Below are positions 10,301 through 29,019 of a stretch of 64,000 bases of DNA, in pieces; the first letter of the stretch is position 1; every line of letters begins with the position of its first letter. The stretch spans positions 1,743,654 through 1,807,653 of the forward strand of contig JADANN010000464.1 of NCBI GenBank assembly GCA_018806985.1, read 5' to 3'. The notes beneath the pieces were generated by a model. The model had not been told where the DNA came from. It saw only the letters and a program-made list of their open reading frames with translations, and made no database searches. The stretch is from Angiostrongylus vasorum. Its lineage: Eukaryota; Nematoda; Chromadorea; Rhabditida; Metastrongylidae. Both the position numbers and the translations under genes were made by a program.

Positions 10301-12913
10301 TTATTTATTATTTATACGATCCGTCATCACGTCTACTGTGCGAATCCCAGCACCTCTTACATTCGATTTGTTTCCTCACATCCATCATCCGCGAAGGTCT
10401 TCTAGTTCTTACCTGTGGCTTTAGCAGTTGCTTAAGGATTTTCACTCCATATTGAATGTCGTAGAATGCTGGTAAAGTCGATTCTCCCTGAAGTCCTGAG
10501 ATAGCCAGGCTAGAGCATTTCCGCTTGGACTACTGAGAGTATTTTTTCCCGGACACCAGACAAGGTCGGTACCAATTTTCCGACCCTAGAAGGATAACAG
10601 GCTTGGTGAGCCTAAGGTGAGAACGAACCAGCACGGTATTCGTGACGATCGACGCCATTACCTCTTTGCTATCTGCCCCTTGATATATTATCGTATTAAC
10701 ATTATGTCACTTCATAATATGGAAAAAAGTGACGGTAGAAATCTTCCTTCGCCAAGAATTTAAAATTTGGAGCACCACAGAGCTACATCATGCTAACATG
10801 TTAATATAAGTCCATAAAAAAGTAATCACTAGGCCTTATGAAACCGATAAAGACAGAATAATTCAAGAAACGCCAAAAATGCGTGAAAAAAAGAACGGTG
10901 GTGTAGAATGATTTACTAGTCAAGCGCCAACCTACGAACGGATCCATGATCCATATATGAGCCATTCATAAAATTAGCAGCGATTTCACGTACCAGTTAT
11001 GAAAAAACGCTTGCGGTGGCTAAGAGGCTAGACACTGAGGCTCTACTGATGCGAAAAGTGGCCAATGAAAGGAACTCGTTAGAAATACCAAAACAGTGAC
11101 CATGTTGACTAGTTAATATGCAAATCATCGCAACCTGATAACAGCTCTGCTATGGAAGTAAAAAAATTGCAAAATAAGGAAAATTAAACCTGAAATGCGA
11201 TGAGAGATATCCCCAAAGCAGTCGCGATAGTTTTGCTAGTTCGAGTAAATATGTATCCCACGCACCTATAAACAGTATAATGGAGGTTAAACGTAATAGT
11301 TTATATCCAGATCCAATATCAACAATCAATGTTCTAACAGGTAAATATTTCGATTCTCTTAAACCCTTTTACATGCTCCTTCACCCTCTTTTTGGACATC
11401 TCCAACAGCAGCAACTTTTAGATCGACGCTGAAACGGTAGAGTGGATCTGATAACTTCAATCATTCCTCTATTAGTTACAATTCAACTGACTATAAAATG
11501 ACTTGGAAGAGCTTAAACTCTGATTCAGACTTCGCAACGGTGGGTAGAATTCAAGCTTGGCAAGGGTGTGTAGATTTATGGAGATCATCTACTGAGTTTT
11601 CTAGAATATTGACGCAGAAACGAGAGGGTTCGCTGCAGGCAAGACTGAACTGTGTCCCATATGCTCCGTAATCACTACGGTTGCAAACTTTCTAAAGAAT
11701 CAACGACCAACAGTCAAGGCAGACAGACGTAAGAGCACCACGGCACGTAGGCATGGGAAGCACTGCATGAATATGAAACTGTGAATATAACTCAGGCAGT
11801 TGGAACTGGAAACTTCTTCCTCCACTTCACCAACGCTTCACAGGATGCATACTATACATATCCACACCGGCTTTTGCCACACACGTAGTCCTATGTTCTC
11901 CACTTTGGGACACGCCACTTTGGCTTCACCCCACACCAGCTCAAGATCCCCTCACATGATGGATCCGTGACCTTTTATAGCGACAAATTGTAGCTAACTT
12001 CTGATGGTGATAGAATAGAACAGCCGTTCTCTATAACATCATACGGCGACTAAGTGATTGGCGAAGTCATAGGCAAAATTATTCAATGCACAACAAATCC
12101 ATTTCCATGATAAAATCCGAACAAAGCTCCGGCAACGCAGCTCTCGCTTACTCGAATACATCATTAAACCGAGTGTGTTCTAACTCTACGGTTCGCTATA
12201 CATTTATAAGTGGGCTCCCTTAAATCTGTCGTTCTCTTTTTTACAGCAATCGCGAGGTTGTTATTCAGCATATCTTTACTTCCTTACAAATATAACGCAT
12301 ACAAGTATCACCTTCCTCAGAGCCTGGAAGGGCACACTAGTATGTAATTTACTAGGTCAAACGCTTCAACAACGCGAACAGAAACATGAAAATCTGAACA
12401 ATAATTACACGATCACCGGCTTCTCGAAAAAAACCCACCGTTTTTTTACCTGCCTTCCACCGAGAAAGAACATCTCAGAGTCGCATATGGTTGACCACTG
12501 TACCACCCGACATCAAAAATCAATTCTGAGATACGGGGCTAAACCATGTGTTATCTCAGGGCATTTGTAAGGAAGTAAATGTGTGCTGAATATCAACCTC
12601 GCGATTGCTGTAGAAAAGAGAACAACAGATTTATAATCTAATGCCGAGGTTAATAGAAAGCCGATCCTGGGAACTGTTAGGCTCCTTAAATTTGAGACCT
12701 TAACAAACACATATCAAAAAGAGGTTTGCATTGAACAATGACAAAATAGAAATCTTACAATCCAGTCGTCCCTCCAACGGCAATCTGAATCGGAGGTGGT
12801 TTTCTATTTATATTATCGATGAACGACAGGCACTTCCATGCAGACGATCGATTTCTCTGATTACCAGAACGCGAAAAGGACTTTAGCGCCTTATCGATAT
12901 CTTTCGACTCCAT
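1336..12913 (-). CDS. FUN14-domain protein (FUNDC1-like), exons 1-3, 3' part off the window
   Basis: Exons on the minus strand are 12913-12759, 11265-11190 and 1461-1336; phases (2, 0, 0) join without conflict. The ATG at 12913 directly follows a TTTTACAG acceptor, so it may be trans-spliced or have an upstream exon. The product starts MESKDIDKAL and gives the glycine-rich FUN14 membrane region across the exon 1/2 join (IQIAVGGTTGL, then CVGYIFTRTSKTIATALGIS). Exon 3 encodes VCNYRGYIKLSRSKFEEELD, matching the post-helix segment that reads SGYVQIDWKRVEKD in vertebrate FUNDC1. FUNDC proteins are outer mitochondrial membrane mitophagy receptors; I see no clear LC3-interacting motif in the N-terminus. 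The last exon, with the final glycine-rich helix, is not found in 1-1335 and should lie to the left. Intron 2 is 9.7 kb and contains the whole dehydrogenase gene on the same strand. The family call is firm; linkage of exon 3 to exon 2 rests on phase and homology. Confidence 0.8.
1570..1575 (-). other. Poly(A) signal of the dehydrogenase gene
   Basis: AATAAA on the minus strand (TTTATT on plus), about 100 bases after the TAA at 1674-1676. It places the end of the dehydrogenase mRNA just upstream of FUNDC exon 3 (1461), inside the FUNDC intron. Confidence 0.5.
1674..8547 (-). CDS. Short-chain dehydrogenase/reductase, DHRS7-like, six exons
   Basis: Exons on the minus strand are 8547-8376, 8268-8127, 7683-7543, 7254-7082, 6976-6829 and 1862-1674 (stop TAA). 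An N-terminal hydrophobic segment (about residues 14-34, a membrane anchor) precedes a Rossmann fold with TGASSGLG at about 53-60, LDV near 107, NNAG near 133, and the active site Ser183/184, Tyr197, Lys201 (SAYGASKHAFQAF). The C-terminal exon (GLSPERAACEILRAA... then FLRWAWPTLLFYILHRR) aligns end to end with DHRS7/DHRS7B, so no exon is missing despite a 5-kb last intron. The family is NAD(P)H-dependent and acts on steroid or retinoid-type carbonyls at the ER; the substrate is unknown here. Exon 4 ends in phase 1 but exon 5 needs phase 2, a one-base conflict beside a T7 run (6967-6973). With one extra T the protein is about 321 residues. An AATAAA lies 99 bases past the stop. Confidence 0.88.
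2200..4010. other. Intronic DNA, nothing recognised
   Basis: Lies within the last intron of the dehydrogenase and in FUNDC intron 2. No frame with splice sites or recognisable motifs and no clear repeat copy were seen. Confidence 0.45.
4015..4235 (+). mobile_element. SINE family 2 copy
   Basis: tRNA-like head (GTGCAGTGGTTTGAGGT, then TGGGTCGACCCC), followed by the family body CTCACCAAACCTTCCATCCC, GTCGGCAAATTGGT, GAGGATAGCA and ATGCATACAATCA. Confidence 0.75.
4236..5830. other. Intronic and upstream DNA, nothing recognised
   Basis: Upstream of the nested plus-strand gene. No convincing exon or repeat was seen apart from a 10-bp direct repeat (GTGAAGTTAAT twice near 5200-5222). The nested gene's promoter should lie at the right end. 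Confidence 0.4.
5835..6779 (+). CDS. Small secreted Pro/Gln-rich protein, two exons, nested gene
   Basis: Exon 1 is 5835-5922 and ends in the strong donor G|GTAAGT. Exon 2 is 6391-6779 after an ATTTTCAG acceptor. Together they give 477 bases, 158 residues plus stop. The start encodes MLRSSVLRAM and then a hydrophobic stretch (MTNIVMVYYYTIVLLCGIT) ending in EA|Q, a good signal-peptide cleavage context; translation could also begin at Met10 or Met15. The mature part is rich in Pro, Gln, Phe and Thr (about 25-95), then acidic (IERIEDVPNPDLEP), then Trp/Pro/Asp-rich (RSWPVGPDWNDPRN) to the end. No cysteine lies in the mature chain. I do not recognise a family. It lies antisense in the last intron of the dehydrogenase; its stop is 50 bases from dehydrogenase exon 5, so the two transcripts probably overlap at the 3' end. 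Confidence 0.75.
9096..9321 (+). CDS. Candidate terminal exon, unknown protein
   Basis: Follows an acceptor-like CTCTAG and stays open for 74 codons to TGA (9319-9321). The translation begins SHRGPGKYDLYALGTALNLI and continues with DEGTDGIRHFTDSAVVYSVY, which has a coding-like composition unlike the surrounding low-complexity DNA. No family is recognised and no matching upstream exon was found on the plus strand. It lies in FUNDC intron 2, upstream of the dehydrogenase and antisense to both. Confidence 0.3.
9651..9940 (+). mobile_element. SINE family 3 copy
   Basis: tRNA-like head with a clear B-box (GCCGGTTCGACCCC), body AGGAGAATCAACTC, TTCTACGACATTCG and AAAGTGCTGG, and an A-rich tail (CATATAAAATAAAAAA). 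Confidence 0.75.
9941..10142. repeat. TA/ATA-rich low-complexity tract
   Basis: Roughly 200 bases composed almost only of TAATA, ATATA and AATAA runs, beginning at the tail of the SINE family 3 copy. Confidence 0.7.
10145..10305 (+). mobile_element. SINE family 1, sense copy
   Basis: AGCTGAGAGAAGGGCGAAAC followed by GTGTGGTGGTAAACGCG (A-box-like), GTGCTCGATCCCC (B-box-like) and CACCTGCGGTCCGGAGTT. Confidence 0.75.
10360..10690 (-). mobile_element. SINE family 3, antisense copy
   Basis: Reverse complement of the family 3 body: GAATCCCAGCACCTCTT, CATCCGCGAAGGT, TGTCGTAGAATGCTGG, GGAGTACTGAG-like and CCGGACACCAGACAAGGTCG segments in order. Confidence 0.65.
12221..12625. repeat. Inverted-repeat element in FUNDC intron 1
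   Basis: Arms of about 75 bp at 12221-12297 and 12548-12625 are reverse complements with few mismatches (shared core TACAGCAATCGCGAGGTTG...ACTTCCTTACAAAT). The spacer keeps a fragment of the Penelope terminal motif (CCTTCCTCAGAGCCTGG, 12310-12326). Right after the right arm come CAATGCCGAGGTTAATAGAAAG-type Penelope end bases (about 12640-12662). It is probably a non-autonomous derivative of a Penelope end. Confidence 0.6.
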
Positions 12914-14399
12914 CTGTAAAACCGAATTAAGACCAAAACCAATCATTTGCAAAGTGAGAACAGAAATAAAGCGGAAACTCCGAATGGTGCAAAATTCAAC
13001 ATAACAGGGAGACAGTTAAGACATCTAATATTCACTGAAGCGTGATGACTTAACTTAACTAGAAACGTTCCTACTACATCGACTAATAAAGTCTGTTCAA
13101 AGATATACAAACGGTTAAATAAGTAATCATTACGGCCGAACGTGTAGAATCGAAATTTAGGCGTCAATCTCTGTCGGTCACGGACAAGTGCAGCATTCGA
13201 CGACAGGTACTCCTCTCAGTTATCCTTCTCGTTTTGCAGTAAAGTTTTCCAATTTGTTAAGTCGTCATTCCATTCTCTTTTTTTCTCTTTCTGGAAATTG
13301 TGAGAATTCGACAGACAGGATTTGTTGAATTAGACGCGATTTTTCCCCTTTTTGAACATTCGTTTATATGAGCGATTCCACTGTCACCTATAAATACGGT
13401 GGCCCATTCGATTTCAGGGCCTAGGAAACCTTTACGATTATCTATTATTTTGCGTCTAATCTTATTCATTCGTAGATTTATGTCGAGAAATGTCCAGTTG
13501 GGGAGTTATGTGGCACATTAATGGTAGGCAGACTGTGATTTAACCAGTAACGCCATAAGACTGTGTGACCTCTTACTACAGGATCACTAACGATCGAAAT
13601 TGCTTAGGGAAACGTGTAATTTGTAGGATGGTTTCTTTGTGGTTGGTATTCCGGATTATCTTATACATTCTTCATACCTGTGTTCGTACACACTCATGTT
13701 TTGGTGTGCATGAGTGATGTTTGTATGTGGATTGTTTGCTGCAAGGGTGGTTTCACCAATAGCCTGTACGTGCTTGAATGGGGAGCACGTCGGAGACGGA
13801 TTAGGGTCCCTTCGAAGTAAACTACATTCTAATACAGCACAGCGAGTTACCTCTGAATAGCTCAACGGGAAAACTCGGCAAGCTGTCTTCGCCAAAAATC
13901 GATGAAATGAAGAGCCTTTTCCACTCGATGGATCGTCCAATATTGGACTAAGATAGAGCATATGCGCAAAGGCTGCTAACTTTCGACTTATTCTAGACTG
14001 ATTAAATATGGAAAGGCTATGATGAAGATCAATGCTAACAGTGCACATGAATTATCCTCGAATCCTTCCGTTTGGGTCCTGATAATGCAAATCAAAGAGA
14101 CGTAGCCGAAGAGAAGCCATCGAACTAACCTAATCTGGACCATCCACTACATACCCCTTACGATACTGGCAAAATTGTTTCTGGGAACGTATTACGGACG
14201 ACGAATCGGCGGCATTGGTGTTCTCATCAAAACGCAACTTGGCCATGAACGCTGATCTTTTTTGAACAACTGATGACCTAACTCGAACGTTTATGAGTGA
14301 CGTAACGTTAGCCAGTTCCAGCTTTAACAGCAATCGTCCCTTGCCCTCCAACATCAAAGTGTACGAGAGACGAAAGCTGATGAATTTCATCAGATATGG
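12914..14399. other. Intergenic, no supported gene
   Basis: Upstream of the FUNDC start and downstream of the esterase. Several minus-strand frames of 65-130 codons occur (for example 13656-14048), but none has a recognisable motif or convincing splice sites. Confidence 0.45.
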
Positions 14400-15540
14400 G
14401 CTTAGAGGAATTCTACAAAGAATGTCATACTTTCTACACAGTTGTCGTTGGTAACTTCAACGCTAAGTTCGACCCAGCAGACCATTTGAAAAGTTTCATG
14501 TCGTGACCCATGGATAAGAGTAGAATGAACAGGATGAACGATATTTATCACAGTGATCATAACCATTCATGCCAGGTGAGAATTCCAGAACCTCGCCTTT
14601 GAAAGGTGAACTTGATATCCTACAAATGGAGAGTGCGGTAACAAATTAGTCCCCAGTGTGCTCCATTGAAGATCTTGCCTAATTGTTGTTGCCATTGTTC
14701 CAGAGTTGAACAGATTACTTTTTTTCGCAAAAGAAAGAATCGCAGAGATTCCTGAAGTCCAAGGAACTAAATCCCAATAAATTGAAATTTCTTTATCTTT
14801 ATGGAACTCTTTAGGAAAGTTCAACAGTCGGAAAAAATCGATGACGATCAACTCTCGTAAACCACTGTGAAGACCGAGTTTTAAAGGCATCGTGAGTACT
14901 CAGATGTCCAGAAGTTCTCGAGTTGATACGTCAACTTTGGTCCGCAGCTGTTTCACGTACAACTAACATACTCGAGCTTGCAGAACTAGGCAGAGAAATG
15001 GCAAAGATGTTACAGAGGCTCCGAAAAGCATCCGCCACGCTGACAGAGATTTCTGTTCTTAAAAAACAAAATTCTCACCCCCGGCGTCCACGTGAGACAG
15101 CCAAAGCTTTCAGGTTGGCAAGGATATGCACATCTTCCGAATAATTTCTTTCCATTCGTTTTCTGAACGCCATCTTGTCGTTGAGCAGTCCAGCAGCACC
15201 GGGTCCCATATGGTAAGGCTACGAACATGTGAATAAACTACCGCCGGTTTTTATCATCACCTCGGCATTGTTTTTCAAACGTTTCCTGTCAGGATGCAAG
15301 ATAATTACTCAGTACAAGGCCGATTGCGCCGTGTTATTGCTTAAGGAGATAAATCCTTACGACATTGGCAACTATCATTCAACATGGTTTTTGTTTGTCC
15401 TTGACAAACTTTTTTGCCCAAGTCGTCTTTATCACGGTTATATGACCGTTGAACAAAGTGTAGCCATAAGAATGATCAGAGTTTCCGAAACGATTCAGAA
15501 CGGTATCACATATTTGCAGTGCCGAAACTATCTAAAGTAG
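14400..15540 (+). mobile_element. RTE-type non-LTR retrotransposon, decayed, endonuclease to RT start
   Basis: The plus strand reads LEEFYKECHTFYTVVVGNFN near 14400-14470, matching the RTE endonuclease motif VVIGDFNAK. A linker follows with KSIRHADRDF-like residues in a shifted frame. The start of the reverse transcriptase then reads VNKLPPVFIITSALFFKRFL at 15229 and on to INPYDIGNYHSTWFLFVLDK, matching the RTE block LPPVLINTLARLFTRYLSEC...HDIGNYRPICLLSVIYKLFT. Several stops and frame changes are present and the catalytic RT palm is absent, so it is dead. RTE elements encode an AP-endonuclease and RT and mobilise by target-primed reverse transcription. Confidence 0.75.
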
Positions 15541-15854
15541 CTAGGGCACAACTACTTTCCGGAAGACAAGCATTTGGTCTTGTAACGTGTAAGTGATGTT
15601 AGTACCACGAGAATGTAGTCTGCGTTATCAAAAGCGCTGTCGAAAAAGTGACGGTAGCAGTATCCAATCTCACTTAAGTTGAGCAAGTTCGGATTTCTGT
15701 TTACTTCAACGATCAAGAATTGATGTAGTCTCTATATGTGCCAAAAATAACGAAGATCAGCTAGGTAGAACAATTAATTCAACTTATTCGTAACAGTTTG
15801 AAATGAGCTGTTAGAAGGTGGATTCGTGGGATTTCGTACACACGGCGGGAAGGG

Positions 15855-16130
15855 CGGGTGTGGCGCAGTGGTCGGAGGCGCCCACCTGCAACACACATGG
15901 GATTGATCCCCCTCCCGTGGCTCACCAAGTCTTCCATCCCTCCGGGGTCGGCAGATTGGTACCCAGACTTGTCTGGGAGGATAGTAGGCACTGGCCCGAT
16001 ACATCGGTAGGCGGCTGCGAGTCATTGTAAAGGTCAGATATGCGTTCAATCACCTCCAACGATGCTTAATGAAGTCGAGTACATGGCGCATCTCTCAGGG
16101 GATTGATCAACACCGAGAGCTTTATCTTTT
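15855..16130 (+). mobile_element. SINE family 2, well-preserved copy
   Basis: A good reference copy: A-box GTGGCGCAGTGGTCGGAGGC, B-box GGGATTGATCCCC, body GGCTCACCAAGTCTTCC, TCCGGGGTCGGCAGATTGG, TCTGGGAGGATAGTAGG, ATGCGTTCAATCACCTCC, and end GGGATTGATCAACACCGAG then CTTTATCTTTTATCC. Confidence 0.85.
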
Positions 16131-16634
16131 ATCCTTTTATTTTATCGCGGAAACCACAGAATCAATGGTCACACTGTTCATGAAGACCTTAAATGAAAGT
16201 ATGAGTTGCAGCTTTGTCCAAAAAATTTGTTTTTTGTTCAGAATAAAAAATATTACCTACTGATAAGGCCGAATTGTCTGCTTTTTTGAATTTTATAGTG
16301 CATTCCTTATCTGGTGCCTTGTGTCACTTACTCCTGCGTTAATCACTGAATGTTCGAAAAGGCGCAAAAAATTTCCATATGTTCTTGTTACTGTTGCTTA
16401 GTAGTTGCTGTTTGCATTGAAAAACATTCTGTTTCCCGTTCAAGGAATTTGTGAAGAGTTCCGACCTTCGAGAAAAGGTTCGCGTGCTATCTCTGTTGTC
16501 CTGGGCCCAAGGCTATTCCAATATTGATTCTCGACAACTGTCTAGTAGTTCACATAAACTTGCTATATAGAAAACAGTTCCCTTGACGCTCGCTTTGTTG
16601 TTTAAGTTGAGCAAAATATAGAGCACGGACTGGT

Positions 16635-17000
16635 ATCGCAGTGGCATTAATACCGTTCCGTGTGAGTAAGGCGCATGTTCGACCACTCCTCAATCGCACT
16701 TGTTTCGGATGGAGAAGCTGGTAGAAGAGTATTACAGAGATCTGCTAGCTCTCTGTAATCATCAAAAAAGGATGACGTTGGCTTATGAAGGAGGTCTGCA
16801 TAAGTCCTAACAGCTATTAGGTTTCGATTGACAATAGATTCGACCAGCATTGAACGAGATTCGCGAAGAACATCAAAAATCCCAAAATATCGGCCGAACT
16901 CACAAATCCGAAAAGTTCCCAGTACGGTGAACGTGAGAAGGCGGATCGAATGGAAGAAGTTCTGGGGTCTGTGATAAAGTGTTCAGTTGTGTAAAAACAA
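16635..17000 (+). mobile_element. Diverged SINE family 3 copy
   Basis: tRNA-like head GGTATCGCAGTGGCATTAAT with B-box CATGTTCGACCACTCC, then GATTCGACCAGCATTGAACG and AGTTCTGGGGTCTG, diverged counterparts of the family 3 body. Confidence 0.55.
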
Positions 17001-17059
17001 TCATATACAGTAGTACATAGAGATATTTGTCTGTAGGACATTTTAAAGAATATAAGCCC

Positions 17060-17365
17060 AAGGATGAAGGATAAAGCTCTTGGTGTTTATCAATTCCTGA
17101 TGGATGTGTAATGCATTCGTCTTCATCTCGTTCTCTACAGGTCATTTTTGAGTAAATTCCATGAGGAAGCATCACTAAAGGTGGTTGAATGCACACCTTG
17201 CCTAAACAAAATGATTCACTGTGGGCTTTCGATGTGTGAATTCAGTGCAGCTGTCCTCCCAGAAAAGTCTAAAACCAATTTGCCGTTCCTGGAGGGACGG
17301 AGCGCTTGGTCTGCCGAGGCTTGGGATCGAAGCAACGGGCATTTGTGTAGTTTGGAATACCTCTA
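17060..17365 (-). mobile_element. SINE family 2, antisense copy
   Basis: GGATAAAGCTCTTGGTGTTT starts the reverse complement of the family 2 end; the body follows (CTGTCCTCCCAGAAAAGTCT, CCAATTTGCCGTTCC). The head (TGGGATCGAAGC) is at the right. Confidence 0.7.
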
Positions 17366-17374
17366 ACTACTGCA

Positions 17375-17600
17375 TCTGATTTCCGGGTTCACCAAACTTA
17401 TCATTTCTTGGTCTGTAAATTGATACGAAACCTGTTTGGGAGAATAGCAGCACTGATTTGATACATCGATAGGCTACAGCGAGTCAGTGTATAGGCCAGA
17501 TACGCATTCAGTCACCTCTAACGATGCCTGATGAAAGCCAATGAATGTCGCATCTCTCAGCGATTCATCAATGCCGAACGCTTTATTCTTCAAGCTTTTA
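17375..17600 (+). mobile_element. SINE family 2 copy lacking the head
   Basis: Starts at CCGGGTTCACCAAAC and runs through GGGAGAATAGCAGCACTG, CAGATACGCATTCAGTCACC and CAATGCCGAACGCTTTATTC. It lies next to the antisense copy at 17060, so the two form an inverted pair. Confidence 0.7.
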
Positions 17601-18079
17601 TACATATGAGGAAGCTTTTTTTGATTTTCCAAATAAGATTCCATCGCAGCGAGCACTACAAGATTCCGAGCTATCGGAACCCTGGTAGACACATTACAGA
17701 GCAGTGCACATCAGTTCTTATTTTCGTTCTCTGCAAATCATTTTGAGTAGATTTCTTTTTTTAATAGTATGTGACCATTCCAAGATTGATGCAGGACGGA
17801 TTACCGTAAAAGCAGCTGATCATCTTGAATGGACAGCCGATCAATAATCATTTTGTATCTGGTGAAAGATAATAGTTATTTCATCCGTGCAGCATTCCAG
17901 TTTATGCTGTTTGATTCAAAGAGAATTCGACATCAGCAAAGACTTCAACTGTGGAGTTCTTAATCGAAGCGATTCATTGCAGCTGCTTACAAGAGGTGAC
18001 AGTATCATGAAATCGGCAGCCACAATGAAACGCCAAAGTTGTGAAAAAGTAGATCAACTTGGTGGTGAGATTTCTTCAC

Positions 18080-18400
18080 AAAGTATAGTTAACATTATGT
18101 GAAATGCAACCGCAGTGATGCTGAGATGTTTGCAAAACTTGGACCTCAAGCCAGTTCGTGCCACAACTACCTTTTCCTGCGGCTCACGTGTTAGGCACGG
18201 CACCACTGAAGCGCTCGTTCTGCCTTTGTCTCCGTCAGTTTTCTATCTACAGTAGCAGTGCCAACAGCAATCACTCTCAATGGTGCAGTGGATTGCACGT
18301 GAGTTCTTCAAAAGAGTAATCATGGGTTCGAAATCTGGTCTGGAGTCTGAGTTTTGAAAATATCTCAGCATTGTATTGGCTCTCATTCCGCAACATATCC
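18080..18400. mobile_element. SINE family 1 fragments in both orientations
   Basis: An antisense fragment (GTGATGCTGAGATGTTTGC, 18115-18135) is followed by a sense fragment with a convincing tRNA-like head: AATGGTGCAGTGGATTGCAC (A-box) and CATGGGTTCGAAATCTGG (B-box), then TTTTGAAAATATCTCAGC. Confidence 0.6.
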
Positions 18401-18467
18401 CTGGTGTGAAAAATAATGATAGGCAGTGAATAAAAAGTCAATATATAGACAGCATCATATTCCTCCA

Positions 18468-18545
18468 TTCTCTGGAGAAGGCGAAGTCGCTGAAACGTTG
18501 GCCACCGAATCACAACGACAACAACAATTACTAATACCAAACTCG
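18468..18545 (+). ncRNA. Degenerate hammerhead-like motif with CAA-rich tail
   Basis: CTGGAGA (18472-18478; consensus CTGANGA, one core change), hairpin GCG-AAGT-CGC, then GAAACG. A CAACGACAACAACAATT run and ACCAAACTCGCATTAGC follow, matching the arms of the element at 34257-34449. Probably inactive. Confidence 0.4.
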
Positions 18546-19222
18546 CATTAGCTCAACAAAGACACTTCATATATATATAGTTAACATTATTGGTGATATA
18601 GTGAAGTGAATTTTTTCTGGTAGAGGTTTTCATCAGTCAAATCTTCGGCAGTGCAATGAACTGCACGTGGGAAATTTAGCAACCATTTTAAGAGGTCAGT
18701 TCTGCTTCTATCAATGTAATAGTTTTTGCAGAATCGATCTCAGACAGTTTCCACCGTTGTCTGTATGCAATCCTAGACCGCCCCTACGTGACGAGAATGA
18801 TTTCACTTTAACATCTACGGTTTGCCACATTCATTCTTTCGATTTTGTGAGATACAAAGCTAGAATGAACATCGCACTTTGTATTCATCCTAGTTGATAT
18901 TACACTCCATTTGTAACAATTTAAAGTTTACAAATCACTTTCATTCGTATTCCAGTATTCCACATATACAAGTACACGTTTTCCCATATCAAACTACTTG
19001 TATGAAAGCTCATAGCGTTAGCTAATACGAAATACAATACATTCTTCATATCCTATTATTTTTCCCATTTCCTTTCTCTGACATTTAAGGTTGCTTTGAT
19101 GGTAAGCACACTTTGGTGAATGAAATTATGGTGTCCAACGCAGTGTCTTTTTCATAGGGAACGGAAAGAAAACCAACAGAAAGGAAAAACATATTTGTCA
19201 GGTATAATACAGTTCCAGTAGA

Positions 19223-28454
<9,232 letters not shown>

Positions 28455-28704
28455 CTATAACGGCATAGGTAATGATTGAGTATATTTACTCATATTCAAT
28501 AGTACAATAAACTATCAGCTGAGTGATTTGTTCTCTCTTTTGTTTCATAATGTTCATTGAACTATATTCGAAGAAAATTCATTTTAAAGCTGAACGGTGA
28601 AATTTTATAACTGACAAGGACAACTTTAACGGGATAATGTAGGACATTTTAGGCACGGTGAGTTCAAAAAGAATGAATTTCAAATTGAAACAATTGTTAC
28701 ATTT

Positions 28705-29010
28705 TCAATAATGCTGAGATACTTGCAAAAGTCCGGACCGCAGGTGTCTGCGGTGGGGAACGAACGCGTTATTGTCCTTTCCGGGGAATAACGCGTTCAC
28801 CACCACACCATGCGGGTCTTTCGTTTCGCCTGTCTCTCAGCTAGTTCTATCGATCTCTTTTACTCTCCCCCGGAAAGGACAATAGCGCGTTCGTTCTCCA
28901 CCGCAGACATGTGCGGTCCGGAGTTTTGTAAATATCTCAGCATTATTGAAGTTATATTTCGTAATATACCCTGCCATTTTAAAAAGTAGGCAGTAAATAG
29001 AACGGTTAAA
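28705..29010. mobile_element. SINE family 1 palindrome upstream of the esterase
   Basis: An antisense copy (28705-28859) meets a sense copy (28866-29010) at CTCCCCCGGAAAGGACAAT. Each half carries the CACCTGCGG/CCGCAGGTG motif. It lies about 260 bases upstream of the esterase ATG, so it is in or near its promoter. Confidence 0.8.
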
Positions 29011-29019
29011 ATTGTTAAA

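Noticed and set aside
12943..13167. Possible upstream FUNDC exon (minus-strand 74-codon frame)
   Set aside because: It does not join exon 1 in frame with a usable donor and has no resemblance to FUNDC N-termini.
15774..16049. Several 60-90 codon frames over SINE copies (also 20341, 25623, 36341, 51562, 56320)
   Set aside because: They recur wherever the SINEs occur, in all frames, so they are repeat translations and not genes.
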